Shown here: one piece after another, positions 1 to 10,819 of the stretch
How positions within the stretch are numbered: the first letter of the stretch is position 1
Layout of the letters: every line of letters begins with the position of its first letter
DNA from: Rhodococcus sp. P1Y
GTDB taxonomy: Bacteria; Actinomycetota; Actinomycetes; Mycobacteriales; Mycobacteriaceae
Assembly: GCF_003641205.1 (NCBI RefSeq)
Contig: NZ_CP032762.1
Location: 4,092,001 to 4,156,000 of the forward strand
DNA: 64,000 nucleotides
Reading direction: 5' to 3'
Made by a program: the position numbers and the translations under genes
Notes under the pieces: generated by a model
Seen by the model: the letters and a program-made list of their open reading frames with translations, nothing else
Database searches by the model: none
Told to the model about the DNA's origin: nothing

Positions 1-666
1 CTGTTCGGGGTCGAAGGCTACGACGCGGTCTCGCAGACGCAGGTAGTCGTCGACGTCGAAGAACATCTGCGTGATGGAGTACTCGGCGCCTGCCCGGAGC
101 TTGTCGACAAGAACACGAGTGTCCTGTTCCAGATCGAGCGCACGATAGTGGCCCTCTGGAAACGATGCGACTCCGACGTGGAAATCGCCGAGCTCACGAA
201 CGAGGCTGACCAGTTCCTCGGCGTACTCGACGCCCTCGGGATGCTTTTCCCAATCTCCGAGTGGGTCCCCTGGCGGATCGCCCCGCAAAACCAAGATGTT
301 GGAGATGCCGCGGTCCGCGTAGGCGCCCACCATCGATCGGAGTTCGTCGACACTGTGCGAGACGGCTGTGAGGTGAGCCACAGGAAGCAGAGTCGTCTCC
401 TCGGCGATCTGCCCGGTGACGCGCACTGTTCGATCCCGAGTGGACCCGCCGGCTCCGTACGTCATCGACACGAATGCTGGGCGCATCTGCTCGAATTCGC
501 GTACTGCGCGCCACAGCCTGGCCTCGGCGGCCTCGTCGCGAGGCGGCGAGAACTCGACCGAGAACGGGATCGAACTCGTCGAGTCCGAGCGCAGATTATC
601 GACAATCGACGGAGTTCGAGTGGTCCACCCGTCGCTCGACCGCCCCCTGACGGAATCAAATGTCAC
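1..666 (-). CDS. metF: Methylenetetrahydrofolate reductase, 3' part beyond window
   Basis: Predicted to reduce 5,10-methylene-THF to 5-methyl-THF for methionine synthesis. About 222 codons are visible and the reading frame runs off the left edge, so the C-terminal part is missing. Family signatures appear in order: VEFSPPRDE near the N-terminus, [27 protein letters not shown] and [12 protein letters not shown], which are typical of the MTHFR TIM barrel that binds folate. The GTG at 664-666 is chosen because the nearby ATG codons upstream are out of frame and soon reach a stop; a GAGGA lies about 14 bases upstream. It is divergent from the prenyl synthase with about 78 bases between, so the two probably share a promoter region. 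By position it corresponds to mycobacterial Rv2172c. Whether it uses FAD cannot be told from this fragment. Confidence 0.9.
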   Translation of the reverse strand, partial: MTFDSVRGRSSDGWTTRTPSIVDNLRSDSTSSIPFSVEFSPPRDEAAEARLWRAVREFEQMRPAFVSMTYGAGGSTRDRTVRVTGQIAEETTLLPVAHLTAVSHSVDELRSMVGAYADRGISNILVLRGDPPGDPLGDWEKHPEGVEYAEELVSLVRELGDFHVGVASFPEGHYRALDLEQDTRVLVDKLRAGAEYSITQMFFDVDDYLRLRDRVVAFDPEQ

Positions 667-744
667 AGCGTCATCATAGATTCCTCGGCATCACTCACTG
701 ACGACAGGCCAACGCTCGACGAGCGACTCGGCACGAGCCAGCTA

Positions 745-1908
745 GTGTTGAACTGCACTTCGGCCCACTCGGATCGACTGGAGGATCTCCTGTCCGGCAA
801 ACTGACCACGCCCAGAACCGAATACTCGCCGGACGGCGCGCCGACAGTTCGTACGCTCGTCGAATCGGCACTGACCACATTCTTCGAGTCACGAAGTGAA
901 CAAGTTGCTGCTGTGGGCGGTGGATACACCTCGGCCGTGCGCGACCTCACCACGTTCGTATTGCGCGGGGGAAAGCGCATCCGGCCCGCGTTCGCGTGGA
1001 CCGCATGGCTCGGCGCCGGCGGCAACCCGAACGGCGACGACGCGGCTGCCGTGATCCGCGCGTGCGCATCTCTCGAGCTCGTGCAGGCGTGCGCTCTCAT
1101 CCACGACGACATAATCGACGCGTCGATCACCCGTCGCGGATTTCCGACGGTTCACATCGGCCTCGCCGACCGTCACCGTGACGCAGGATGGTCGGGTTCC
1201 TCCGCTCGCTTCGGCGAGTCGGCCGCCATTCTGCTCGGCGATCTCGCACTGTGCTGGGCCGACGACATGCTGCGCGAGTCCGGAATCGACGGCACGACCG
1301 CGGCGCGCGTATCGCCCGTGTGGTCCGCGATGCGAACCGAGGTGCTCGGTGGCCAGCTCCTCGACATCGAGGCCGAAGCGGGCCTCGACGAGTCGGTGGA
1401 CGCTGCCATGAGGGTCAACCGGTACAAGACGGCCGCGTACACGGTGGAACGGCCGTTGCAGATCGGCGCCGTTCTCGCCGACGCTCCGCCGCAGCTGGTG
1501 TCCGACTTGCGGTCCTTCGGTACCGATATCGGACTCGCTTTTCAACTCCGGGACGACCTGCTCGGCGTGTTCGGGGACCCAGAAGTGACGGGCAAACCGT
1601 CGGGAGACGACATCCGCGAGGGCAAACGGACAGTGTTGATGGCCGTCGCGATGGCACGGGCGGACGAGGTCGATCCGCCGTCGGCATCCCTGCTCCGACA
1701 GAGCCTCGGCGACGAGCAACAGTCGGAGGACCGCATCGAAGCAGTTCGAACCGCGTTGACCGAGTTGGGCGCCGTCGCCGATGTCGAGCAGCGCATCTCC
1801 CACCTCACCGAGCGAGCACTGGCCACTCTCGACGCCAGTACTGTCGAAGCAAAGGCCGCCGAGCAGCTTCGTGGAATGGCCATCGCCGCAACCCAGCGAT
1901 CGTACTGA
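745..1908 (+). CDS. crtE: Polyprenyl (GGPP-type) diphosphate synthase of carotenoid cluster
   Basis: Trans-isoprenyl diphosphate synthase, expected to condense IPP with an allylic diphosphate to geranylgeranyl-PP, the substrate of the phytoene synthase encoded 3.4 kb downstream. With the GTG at 745 it has 387 residues. The first aspartate-rich motif DDIID is at residues 121-125 and the second, DDLLG, starts at 270; the GGKRIRP substrate motif lies before the first. The start is uncertain: TTG at 748 is equally possible and no strong ribosome site is seen. crtI starts 29 bases after the stop, so the two are probably co-transcribed. By position it is the counterpart of mycobacterial idsA2. Product chain length is inferred from context. 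Confidence 0.88.
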   Translation: MLNCTSAHSDRLEDLLSGKLTTPRTEYSPDGAPTVRTLVESALTTFFESRSEQVAAVGGGYTSAVRDLTTFVLRGGKRIRPAFAWTAWLGAGGNPNGDDAAAVIRACASLELVQACALIHDDIIDASITRRGFPTVHIGLADRHRDAGWSGSSARFGESAAILLGDLALCWADDMLRESGIDGTTAARVSPVWSAMRTEVLGGQLLDIEAEAGLDESVDAAMRVNRYKTAAYTVERPLQIGAVLADAPPQLVSDLRSFGTDIGLAFQLRDDLLGVFGDPEVTGKPSGDDIREGKRTVLMAVAMARADEVDPPSASLLRQSLGDEQQSEDRIEAVRTALTELGAVADVEQRISHLTERALATLDASTVEAKAAEQLRGMAIAATQRSY

Positions 1909-1937
1909 GCTCGAGAAGAGATTTACGAAAGGTACAC

Positions 1938-3494
1938 GTGCGCACCATAAACGGTCCGACGGACACGATCGTCGTAGTAGGCGCAGGCCTCGCGGGACTC
2001 TCGGCGGCGCTGCATCTGATCGGTGCAGGCAAACGCGTCACGATCATCGAACGCGAGGCCGCCGTCGGTGGCCGAGTCGGGGTCTACCCCGTGACGGGCG
2101 ACGACGGCAAGACCCTGTACGAGATCGACAACGGGGCAAGTGTTCTCACCATGCCCGATCTCATCGAGTCCGCCCTCGCCGCGGTGGGAGAGTCGTTCGA
2201 CTCGGTGTCTCCGAAGATCTCGCTGTGTGCCCTCTCCCCCAGCTATCACACGCGGTATGCCGACGGATCGTCGATCGATGTCTTCTCCGACCCCGAAGCG
2301 ATGGCCGAGGAGGTCGCGCGAAAATGCGGATCCGCCGAGGCCGAGGGGTACCGCGCACTTCGGCGGTGGCTGGCATCGATCTTCGACGCCGAATTCGATC
2401 GGTTCATCGACTCCAATTTCGATTCTCCCCTCGACCTGGTGTCCACGCCGTCAGCGCTTCGCGACACACTCGCAATCACGCGGCTGGGGGGATTCGGCCG
2501 GCTCGGACCGCGGGTGGAGAAATTCCTGAAGGACGAACGACTTCGACGCGTGTTCACCTTCCAAGCGTTGTATGCGGGCATGGCGCCCGCCAAGGCCCTC
2601 GCGGTCTACGGAGCGATCGCGCACATGGACACCTCCCTCGGCGTGTACTTCCCCGAAGGAGGCATGGCAACCGTCGCAGCCGGTATGGCCGACGCCGTGA
2701 CCCGAAACGGCGGAACCGTTGTCACCGGCGCCGAAGTGACGAATATCGACGTGCGGGAAGGGCGAGCAACGTCGGTTCGAACGTCCGATGGAACCGTCTA
2801 CCCGTGTGACGCCCTGATCCTGACTCCAGACCTCCCCGTCGTCGACGCGTTGCTCGACGGTGCCGCCGTGTCCGCGCGTGGACGGGGGCGCGGATACGGG
2901 ACAGTGTCGCCGTCGGCCGTCGTCTTCCACGGCACGGTTCCGACTCGCGTCACGGACATGTGGCCCGCTTCGTCGCACCACACGATCGACTTCGGCGCAG
3001 AATGGTCGTCGACCTTCGCACGAATCACCGCCCGCCGAGGGAAGGGCACTCTCATGGCCGACCCCTCGTTGCTCGTCACGAGGCCCTCGGTGACCGATCG
3101 GGCTCTGCTCGTCGAACGAGGTGGCGAACAATGCGAACCCGTCTCGGTCCTCGCGCCGTGCCCCAACCTGAGGAGCGCGCCCCTGGACTGGACTCGTCTG
3201 CAGGATCCCTACGTTCGGGAACTTCAACAAGAGTTGGAGCGCCGTGGCTACCGCGGTATGTCCACCATGACGGTCGACCACGTCGACACGCCGCAGACGT
3301 GGGCCGACCGAGGAATGCTGTTGGGAAGTCCTTTCTCATCCGCACACGTCTTCCGACAGACGGGCCCGTTTCGCAGACACAACGTCGTGCGCGGCCTGAA
3401 GAACGTGGTGCTCGCTGGTTCGGCGACCACTCCAGGGGTCGGGGTGCCGACTGTCCTCGTGTCGGGCAAACTGGCCGCAGAACGAATCCGCTGA
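1938..3494 (+). CDS. crtI: Phytoene desaturase
   Basis: FAD-dependent desaturase predicted to convert phytoene stepwise to lycopene-type polyenes. It has 518 residues, normal for bacterial CrtI. The N-terminus carries the dinucleotide-binding Rossmann motif VVVGAGLAGLSA (G15, G17, G20) followed about 20 residues later by the acidic IIERE. The C-terminus has the CrtI-type FAD-closing segment around VVLAGSATTPGVGVPTVL. The GTG start at 1938 has a GAAAGG ribosome site five bases upstream. It lies between crtE and the mannosyltransferase on the same strand. Number of desaturation steps cannot be read from sequence. No lycopene cyclase gene is present in this window, so the final pigment is unknown. 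Confidence 0.93.
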   Translation: MRTINGPTDTIVVVGAGLAGLSAALHLIGAGKRVTIIEREAAVGGRVGVYPVTGDDGKTLYEIDNGASVLTMPDLIESALAAVGESFDSVSPKISLCALSPSYHTRYADGSSIDVFSDPEAMAEEVARKCGSAEAEGYRALRRWLASIFDAEFDRFIDSNFDSPLDLVSTPSALRDTLAITRLGGFGRLGPRVEKFLKDERLRRVFTFQALYAGMAPAKALAVYGAIAHMDTSLGVYFPEGGMATVAAGMADAVTRNGGTVVTGAEVTNIDVREGRATSVRTSDGTVYPCDALILTPDLPVVDALLDGAAVSARGRGRGYGTVSPSAVVFHGTVPTRVTDMWPASSHHTIDFGAEWSSTFARITARRGKGTLMADPSLLVTRPSVTDRALLVERGGEQCEPVSVLAPCPNLRSAPLDWTRLQDPYVRELQQELERRGYRGMSTMTVDHVDTPQTWADRGMLLGSPFSSAHVFRQTGPFRRHNVVRGLKNVVLAGSATTPGVGVPTVLVSGKLAAERIR

Positions 3495-3679
3495 CTACGC
3501 GACGCGGCGGCCGAGATGCGATGACATCGACGTTCTGCGTCGGGATGGTTCGGACTATCGCGTCGTACCCACTAAACTGACTGCGGCCATCGAGCGTGAA
3601 CCTCGTGTTCACCCGGCGGCCGTCCATTCCGTGCTATCGAGCATGGGTCGAGTATCTGGAGAGGAGGACGGACGCCGCT

Positions 3680-5320
3680 ATGTCCTCGGTCCACGGTTCC
3701 CCGGCCTCGGGTACGGCGCAACCCGACCCGACCACCGGAACCGAAGCGTCCTCCGTGGACTCGAAAAAGTCGTCCGTTCGCCACCTGGGCTTGTTCCTAC
3801 GCAGCCCGGAAGGTCACGCAGCGATCCTCGGTCTCGTCGGCGCCGCCCTCATCACGTTCGGCGGCTTCGGTGCAGGAAGCGTCCGACGCCGTGACCCGTT
3901 GCTGGAATCGATGCATCTGTCGTGGCTTCGCTTCGGACACGGGCTCATTCTCTCGAGCATCATCGTGTGGCTCGGCGTCGTCCTGATGATCGTGGCGTGG
4001 GTACGGCTCGGGCGCGCGACGCTGGGTGGGCGAACAACTCTCCGCGAACTCCGCTGGGTTGTTCCTGCATGGACTGCGCCGTTGCTGCTGTCCGTACCGA
4101 TGTTCAGTCGCGACGCCTATTCGTACCTCGCGCAGGGGGCCTTGCTGCGCGACGGCTTCGACCCGTATGCCGTCGGACCGGTGGCCAATCCCGGAATTCT
4201 CCTGGACAACGTGAGCAATGTCTGGACGACGACTACCGCGCCGTACGGCCCACTCTTTCTCCTTCTCGGTCAGGCGATCACCGCCGTCACCGGCGACAAC
4301 GTGATCGCTGGCACGATGCTGCTCCGCGTCACGATGTTGCCCGGACTCGCGCTGATGATGTGGGCGGTGCCGAAGCTCGCGTCTCATCTCGGTGGGAAGC
4401 CGACGATCGCGTTGTGGCTCGCAGTTCTCAATCCGCTCGTACTCATCCATCTCATCGGCGGAGTCCACAACGAACTCTTGATGGTCGGACTGATGACTGC
4501 CGGAGTTGTGCTCGTGCTCGAACGCAGACATGTCGGAGGAGTTGCCCTCGTTGCGATTGCGGTCGCGATCAAGGCGACCGCAGGTCTGGCACTTCCCTTC
4601 ATGGTCTGGATCTGGATGATTCACGAACGCGAGAAAGCTGAAGCCGAAGGCAGAAAGCCCATGTCCCCCGTCATGTCCTTCGTCAAGACAGCGGGTACAG
4701 GCACAGGTGTGTTCGCTGCGGTATTCGCGGTCGCATCGTTGGCGGCAGGTGTCGGCATCGGTTGGCTCACCGCGTTGTCCGGCTCGGCGAAGATCATCAA
4801 CTGGCTGTCCCTCCCCACGATTCTGGCGCACCTGGTCACCGTGAGTACCTCGTGGTTCCTCGACTCGCGCCTGGGCCCCGTTCTCGAAGTGACCCGACTG
4901 CTGTGTGCCGTAGCGCTCGCCGTGATCATCGTCGGAACCTGGTGGCTCTATCGCCGTACCGAGCGTGATGCGGTCAAAGGCATAGTCATCGCTCTCGTCG
5001 CGATCGTCGTTCTCTCCCCTGCGGCGTTGCCGTGGTACTACTCGTGGCCCCTGGCCCTGGCTGCGGGTTTCGCATTGTCCACGCGAACGTTGATGATTCT
5101 GGTCGGGCTGTCCACCTGGTTGATGCTCGTCTTCCGTCCCGACGGCTCGATCGGCCTTTACACCGTCGCGCACGTCGCACTCGCTACGTTCGCCGCAGTT
5201 GTCGCTGCGCTGTCGCTGACGAAGGTCGATCCACTGAGGTTGCGCGGTAAGCCGGCCACCACCTCCGCACCCGGAGATTCGTCGGTGGCACGCGAGACTA
5301 GCGGGCGAAGCCGTGGGTGA
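3680..5320 (+). CDS. mptA: Alpha-(1->6)-mannosyltransferase, GT-C membrane enzyme (MptA type)
   Basis: Polytopic glycosyltransferase of 546 residues. By position (Rv2174) and general build it is the MptA homologue that extends the alpha-1,6-mannan backbone of lipomannan and lipoarabinomannan from polyprenyl-phosphomannose on the outer face of the membrane. A soluble N-terminus of about 35 residues is followed by roughly a dozen hydrophobic segments. The first large loop contains FSRDAYSYLAQG, with the Asp expected of GT-C active-site loops. The ATG at 3680 is preceded by GAGAGGAGG about 13 bases upstream; GTG codons upstream are possible alternatives. The 3' end overlaps crtB by 8 bases, so the gene is coupled to carotenoid genes. 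A role in glycosylating a carotenoid cannot be excluded but family and synteny favour mannan synthesis. Confidence 0.85.
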   Translation: MSSVHGSPASGTAQPDPTTGTEASSVDSKKSSVRHLGLFLRSPEGHAAILGLVGAALITFGGFGAGSVRRRDPLLESMHLSWLRFGHGLILSSIIVWLGVVLMIVAWVRLGRATLGGRTTLRELRWVVPAWTAPLLLSVPMFSRDAYSYLAQGALLRDGFDPYAVGPVANPGILLDNVSNVWTTTTAPYGPLFLLLGQAITAVTGDNVIAGTMLLRVTMLPGLALMMWAVPKLASHLGGKPTIALWLAVLNPLVLIHLIGGVHNELLMVGLMTAGVVLVLERRHVGGVALVAIAVAIKATAGLALPFMVWIWMIHEREKAEAEGRKPMSPVMSFVKTAGTGTGVFAAVFAVASLAAGVGIGWLTALSGSAKIINWLSLPTILAHLVTVSTSWFLDSRLGPVLEVTRLLCAVALAVIIVGTWWLYRRTERDAVKGIVIALVAIVVLSPAALPWYYSWPLALAAGFALSTRTLMILVGLSTWLMLVFRPDGSIGLYTVAHVALATFAAVVAALSLTKVDPLRLRGKPATTSAPGDSSVARETSGRSRG

Positions 5321-6326
5321 ACTCGACGCGATCGACCCAGCTCTGCACGATGCGTACATGCTGTGCCGCAGCCTCAACGCCCGCCACGGTAAGACGTACT
5401 TTCTCGCCACACGTCTACTTCCCGTCGACAGACGGGCAGGGGTGCACGCGCTGTACGGATTTGCACGAATGGTCGACGACATCATCGACGTCGATGTCGA
5501 CGGGTCACTCACCGAAGATCCGTCGCCCGACGCTCGAATCGCACCCGCCGACCGACGCGCAGGCGCCGAGGTTGACGTGCTCGAGCAACGAGTCCGGGAC
5601 GCTCTGAGGGGTGAGCAACTCGGAATCAGCCCTTCCGACCAAGTCCTACGGGCATTCGTCGACACCGTCGATCGATACCAAATCCCCCACGAGTACTTCT
5701 ACGCGTTCTTCCACTCGATGCGGATGGACATACCGGGGTCGGAGGTCTTCCGATCGCGGTATCGAACGATGGAGGAGCTGTCCGAGTACATGTACGGATC
5801 CGCAGCTGTCATCGGCCTCGAGATGCTTCCCATCCTCGGGTCGACAAGCGCGGACGCCGAGGCACCTGCCGCTGCGCTCGGCGAGGCGTTCCAGTTGACG
5901 AACTTCATTCGCGACATGGGCGAGGACCTCGATCGCGACCGAATCTATCTGCCGACCGACGAGCTGGCCGCGTTCGGGGTGGACGAGGAGCTTCTGCGCT
6001 GGTGCAGGCGTGAGTCTCGGACCGATCCTCGCATCGACCGAGCACTTGCCCACCTCATCGCCCACACGCGCGCGATCTACCGCGTCGCCGAGCCCGGCAT
6101 CGACATGCTCGACCCGCGGGTACGCCCAGGAATGCGAACAGCGTTACTGCTGTACGGCGGAATCCTGCGCGAGGTCGAGGACAACGGCTACCGCGTGCTG
6201 TACGAGCGAGCGCGTGTCCCAGGGTGGCGCCGTCTCTCGGTCGCGGGTCCACGATTGGTGTCCACCGGGTGGACCGCTCTCCGAACCCACTCTTCCGTCA
6301 GAATGCCATCGACTGCGCGCGTCTGA
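5313..6326 (+). CDS. crtB: Phytoene synthase
   Basis: Head-to-head prenyl synthase of 337 residues that joins two GGPP to phytoene. The first Mg-binding motif DDIID is at residues 55-59 and the second, DMGED within RDMGEDLDRDRIYLP, is at 201-205. The RHGKTYFLATRLLP segment near residue 24 is also typical of squalene/phytoene synthases. The GTG start lies inside the last codons of the mannosyltransferase (8-base overlap), implying translational coupling. Its 3' end overlaps the convergent small DNA-binding gene by 29 bases. Together with crtE and crtI it supplies all steps from prenyl diphosphates to lycopene. Confidence 0.93.
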   Translation: MGELDAIDPALHDAYMLCRSLNARHGKTYFLATRLLPVDRRAGVHALYGFARMVDDIIDVDVDGSLTEDPSPDARIAPADRRAGAEVDVLEQRVRDALRGEQLGISPSDQVLRAFVDTVDRYQIPHEYFYAFFHSMRMDIPGSEVFRSRYRTMEELSEYMYGSAAVIGLEMLPILGSTSADAEAPAAALGEAFQLTNFIRDMGEDLDRDRIYLPTDELAAFGVDEELLRWCRRESRTDPRIDRALAHLIAHTRAIYRVAEPGIDMLDPRVRPGMRTALLLYGGILREVEDNGYRVLYERARVPGWRRLSVAGPRLVSTGWTALRTHSSVRMPSTARV

Positions 6327-6669
6327 TCACTTCACGCATCAAATCGCCGTGCATGGCGTCGATCGGAGTGCCCGGAAGACTGTCGTCCGCTTCGAACAGC
6401 CACTTCAGGATTTCTTCGTCTTCGTATCCCCCGTCGTGCAGAACGGCGAGAAGCCCGGGGAGTCCTTTGACAACCTGTTTCCCTGCTGCGTTCAGGAAGA
6501 CCTCCGGCACACCGGGCACTCGGTCTCGTTTGACGGCCAGAAGCTGACGATCTCGGAGCATTTGTTCGACCCTGGACTTGGGGACCTCGAGAATCTTGCT
6601 CACGTCGGCCAGCTGCAACAGCGAAACCGATGGATCCAGGACGTCGTCGGAGTAAGGGATTGTGCTCAC
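6298..6669 (-). CDS. DNA-binding protein of the Rv2175c family (PknL substrate homologue)
   Basis: Small protein of 123 residues starting at GTG 6667-6669. It carries a winged-helix-like DNA-binding segment (LLQLADVSKILEVPKSRVEQMLRDR) followed by a basic stretch and a C-terminal helical part. The mycobacterial counterpart Rv2175c is a DNA-binding protein phosphorylated by PknL, whose gene is likewise its divergent neighbour; here pknL starts about 150 bases away on the other strand. The N-terminal tail before the helix contains Thr and Ser residues that could be phosphorylation sites, which is inference. The 3' end overlaps crtB tail-to-tail, so convergent transcription could let each affect the other. 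Confidence 0.85.
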   Translation of the reverse strand: MSTIPYSDDVLDPSVSLLQLADVSKILEVPKSRVEQMLRDRQLLAVKRDRVPGVPEVFLNAAGKQVVKGLPGLLAVLHDGGYEDEEILKWLFEADDSLPGTPIDAMHGDLMREVIRRAQSMAF

Positions 6670-6821
6670 TGCAGTAACGTTAACGGGTTGGGTCTCGAGA
6701 TACGAAAATGCCGTACGCGTGCCGTCGGTTCCGAGACGAAGCCGATACCAAATCTGGCTACCATCGCCTAGGTAGCGCGACGGGAACGAAAACGCCAGTG
6801 AACTTTCAGGAGGTAGACGAC

Positions 6822-8852
6822 GTGACATCCGGCCAGGAGTGGAGCCTGCGGGGAGACCCGCGTGCATCCGTGTTGGCAGGTTCGTTACTGGATCGGCGCT
6901 ACCGGATAGACGCCCCCATCGCCCGCGGCGGTATGTCCACGGTGTACCGCGCGCTCGACACACGCCTCGATCGTCCGGTCGCCGTCAAGATCATGGATCC
7001 CAAATTCGCCGAGGATCCCCAGTTCGTCGCGCGATTCGAGTTCGAGGCCCGGGCGGTCGCGCGGCTCAACAACCCGGGTTTGGTGGCCGTATACGACCAC
7101 GGCCGCGACGGCGAGTTCGCATTTCTGGTGATGGAGTTGGTCGAGGGTGGAACACTGCGCGAGCTCCTGCGAGAGCGCGGTCCGATGCCTCCGCATGCCG
7201 CTGCAGCGGTGATTCGTCCGGTCCTGGACGCACTCGGTACGGCGCACCGAGCCGGTCTGGTCCACCGCGATGTCAAGCCGGAGAACATTCTCGTGTCCGA
7301 TTCGGGCGACGTGAAGATTGCCGACTTCGGGCTCGTGCGCGCGGTTGCGGCGTCGAACGCCACATCGAGTTCGGTGATCTTGGGCACAGCCGCGTATCTG
7401 TCGCCCGAACAGGTCACGACTGGGTCGGCCAATGCAGGCAGCGATGTGTACGGCGTAGGAGTCGTACTCTTCGAGTTGCTCACCGGGCGCACACCCTTCT
7501 CCGGTGACACGTCGCTGTCGATCGCGTACCAGCGAATCGACAACGACGTCCCCAGGCCGAGCACGTTCATCGCAGGCGTACCGCAGGAGTTCGACGAACT
7601 CGTCTCGCGCGCGACGAACCGCGATCCGGCCGGCCGTTTCCAGAACGCCGACGACATGGCCCGTGCACTTCGGTCGGTCTGCGCACGGCTCGAACTACCT
7701 CCGTATCGCGTCCCCGCGCCGAAGCGGTCGGCGGAGCACAGGAGCGCCGCAGCGTTGGGGGCGCCCACCACCTTCGCCGGTGATCGACACCGGCCGCCGC
7801 CCGCTCCCCCGACTCGCGCAGTTCCGGCGCCGGTACAGCAGGACATCGAGCCCAATCACACCCGCGTGCATACTGCGCCGACCTCGCGCGGCAACGACTA
7901 CTCCGAGGTCCAGGTTCCAGACCGCGGCGGACGTCGACAGTACGAATTCCCGAATTTCGACGCCGACAGGCAGCGCTCACGTCGCGCGATCGTCATCTGG
8001 TTGACCGTCGTCGCGTTGCTGGCCGTATTTGTCGGAGTAGGTGGCTGGTGGATGGGTTCGGGTCGGTACACGACCGTTCCCGAGGTAGGTGGCCTCGATC
8101 TCACCGGGGCCGAGAGTGCCATCGTGGCAGCCGATCTCACCAGTGCGACCCGAGGTACGTATTCCGATTCGGTCCCGGTCGATTCGCTGTTGGGCAGCGA
8201 TCCCACAACCGGTGTGCGCGTCGCCAGGGGCCAAACGGTGTACCTACTGGTCTCACTCGGGCAGCCACGCGTGCCGGATGTGTCACCGGGCGTGTCGATC
8301 GGCGAGATGCAGGATCAATTGCGCGAGCGCACATTCGAACCGGTCGACGGCGGCGATGCCTTCAGCACGACGACTCCGGTGGGTGGGGTCGCCGCGCTCG
8401 AACCCCCGCCGGGAACCACGCTTTCGGTCGGTGATTCGGTCAAGATACTGCGCTCCAAAGGCGCTCCCCCAGTCGACATCCCGGATGTGTCGGGAATGTC
8501 GGCGGACGAGGCAGTCGCGGCCTTGGATTCGGTGGGAATTACGGTGTCCGCCACCGACATCGCGTTCGACGACAGCACGGACGGTGGCAAGGTCAGCGCG
8601 ACATCGCCGGAGATCGGTACGAGCGTGACTGCGGGAAGCAGTGTGCGCCTGCAGGTCTCGAACGCGATTCAAGTGCCGTCGCTGCTCGGCCGGTCGGTCG
8701 GGTCGGCGCGTGAGACGTTGGAGCGTCTCGAACTCGATGTTCGTGTCCGTCAGGTGTTCGACACCGACGGTTCACTCGTGGTGTCGCAGACCCCAGGGCC
8801 AGGCTCTCGCGTAGCCCCGGGATCGAGCGTCACCGTCGTATCGCTGCCGTGA
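6822..8852 (+). CDS. pknL: Serine/threonine protein kinase PknL with four PASTA domains
   Basis: Transmembrane Hanks-type kinase of 676 residues. The GTG start has AGGAGG eight bases upstream. Kinase domain: glycine loop IARGGMS near residue 33, Lys56 in VAVKI, catalytic HRDVKPEN with Asp150, DFG at 168-170, and SPEQ in the activation segment. A linker rich in Pro and Ala leads to one membrane helix at about 388-412. Outside the membrane, about residues 418-676 form four PASTA repeats, each beginning with a VP or IP followed by a hydrophobic residue (TVPEV, RVPDV, DIPDV, QVPSL). PASTA repeats bind peptidoglycan fragments in related kinases, suggesting a cell-wall sensor. From memory, M. tuberculosis PknL is much shorter and lacks these repeats, whereas the Corynebacterium protein has them. 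Confidence 0.95.
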   Translation: MTSGQEWSLRGDPRASVLAGSLLDRRYRIDAPIARGGMSTVYRALDTRLDRPVAVKIMDPKFAEDPQFVARFEFEARAVARLNNPGLVAVYDHGRDGEFAFLVMELVEGGTLRELLRERGPMPPHAAAAVIRPVLDALGTAHRAGLVHRDVKPENILVSDSGDVKIADFGLVRAVAASNATSSSVILGTAAYLSPEQVTTGSANAGSDVYGVGVVLFELLTGRTPFSGDTSLSIAYQRIDNDVPRPSTFIAGVPQEFDELVSRATNRDPAGRFQNADDMARALRSVCARLELPPYRVPAPKRSAEHRSAAALGAPTTFAGDRHRPPPAPPTRAVPAPVQQDIEPNHTRVHTAPTSRGNDYSEVQVPDRGGRRQYEFPNFDADRQRSRRAIVIWLTVVALLAVFVGVGGWWMGSGRYTTVPEVGGLDLTGAESAIVAADLTSATRGTYSDSVPVDSLLGSDPTTGVRVARGQTVYLLVSLGQPRVPDVSPGVSIGEMQDQLRERTFEPVDGGDAFSTTTPVGGVAALEPPPGTTLSVGDSVKILRSKGAPPVDIPDVSGMSADEAVAALDSVGITVSATDIAFDDSTDGGKVSATSPEIGTSVTAGSSVRLQVSNAIQVPSLLGRSVGSARETLERLELDVRVRQVFDTDGSLVVSQTPGPGSRVAPGSSVTVVSLP

Positions 8853-8855
8853 CGA

Positions 8856-10795
<1,940 letters not shown>

Positions 10796-10819
10796 ACCGA
10801 TCACCCTAACCAAGGAACG

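Noticed and set aside
148..744. A longer N-terminus for the prenyl synthase starting at 148
   Set aside because: It would run through the convincing methylenetetrahydrofolate reductase gene on the other strand and add residues unlike any prenyl synthase.
1188..1937. Extended N-terminus of phytoene desaturase
   Set aside because: The extra 250 residues are Arg-rich antisense-like sequence overlapping the prenyl synthase; the GTG at 1938 has a ribosome site and starts at the Rossmann strand.
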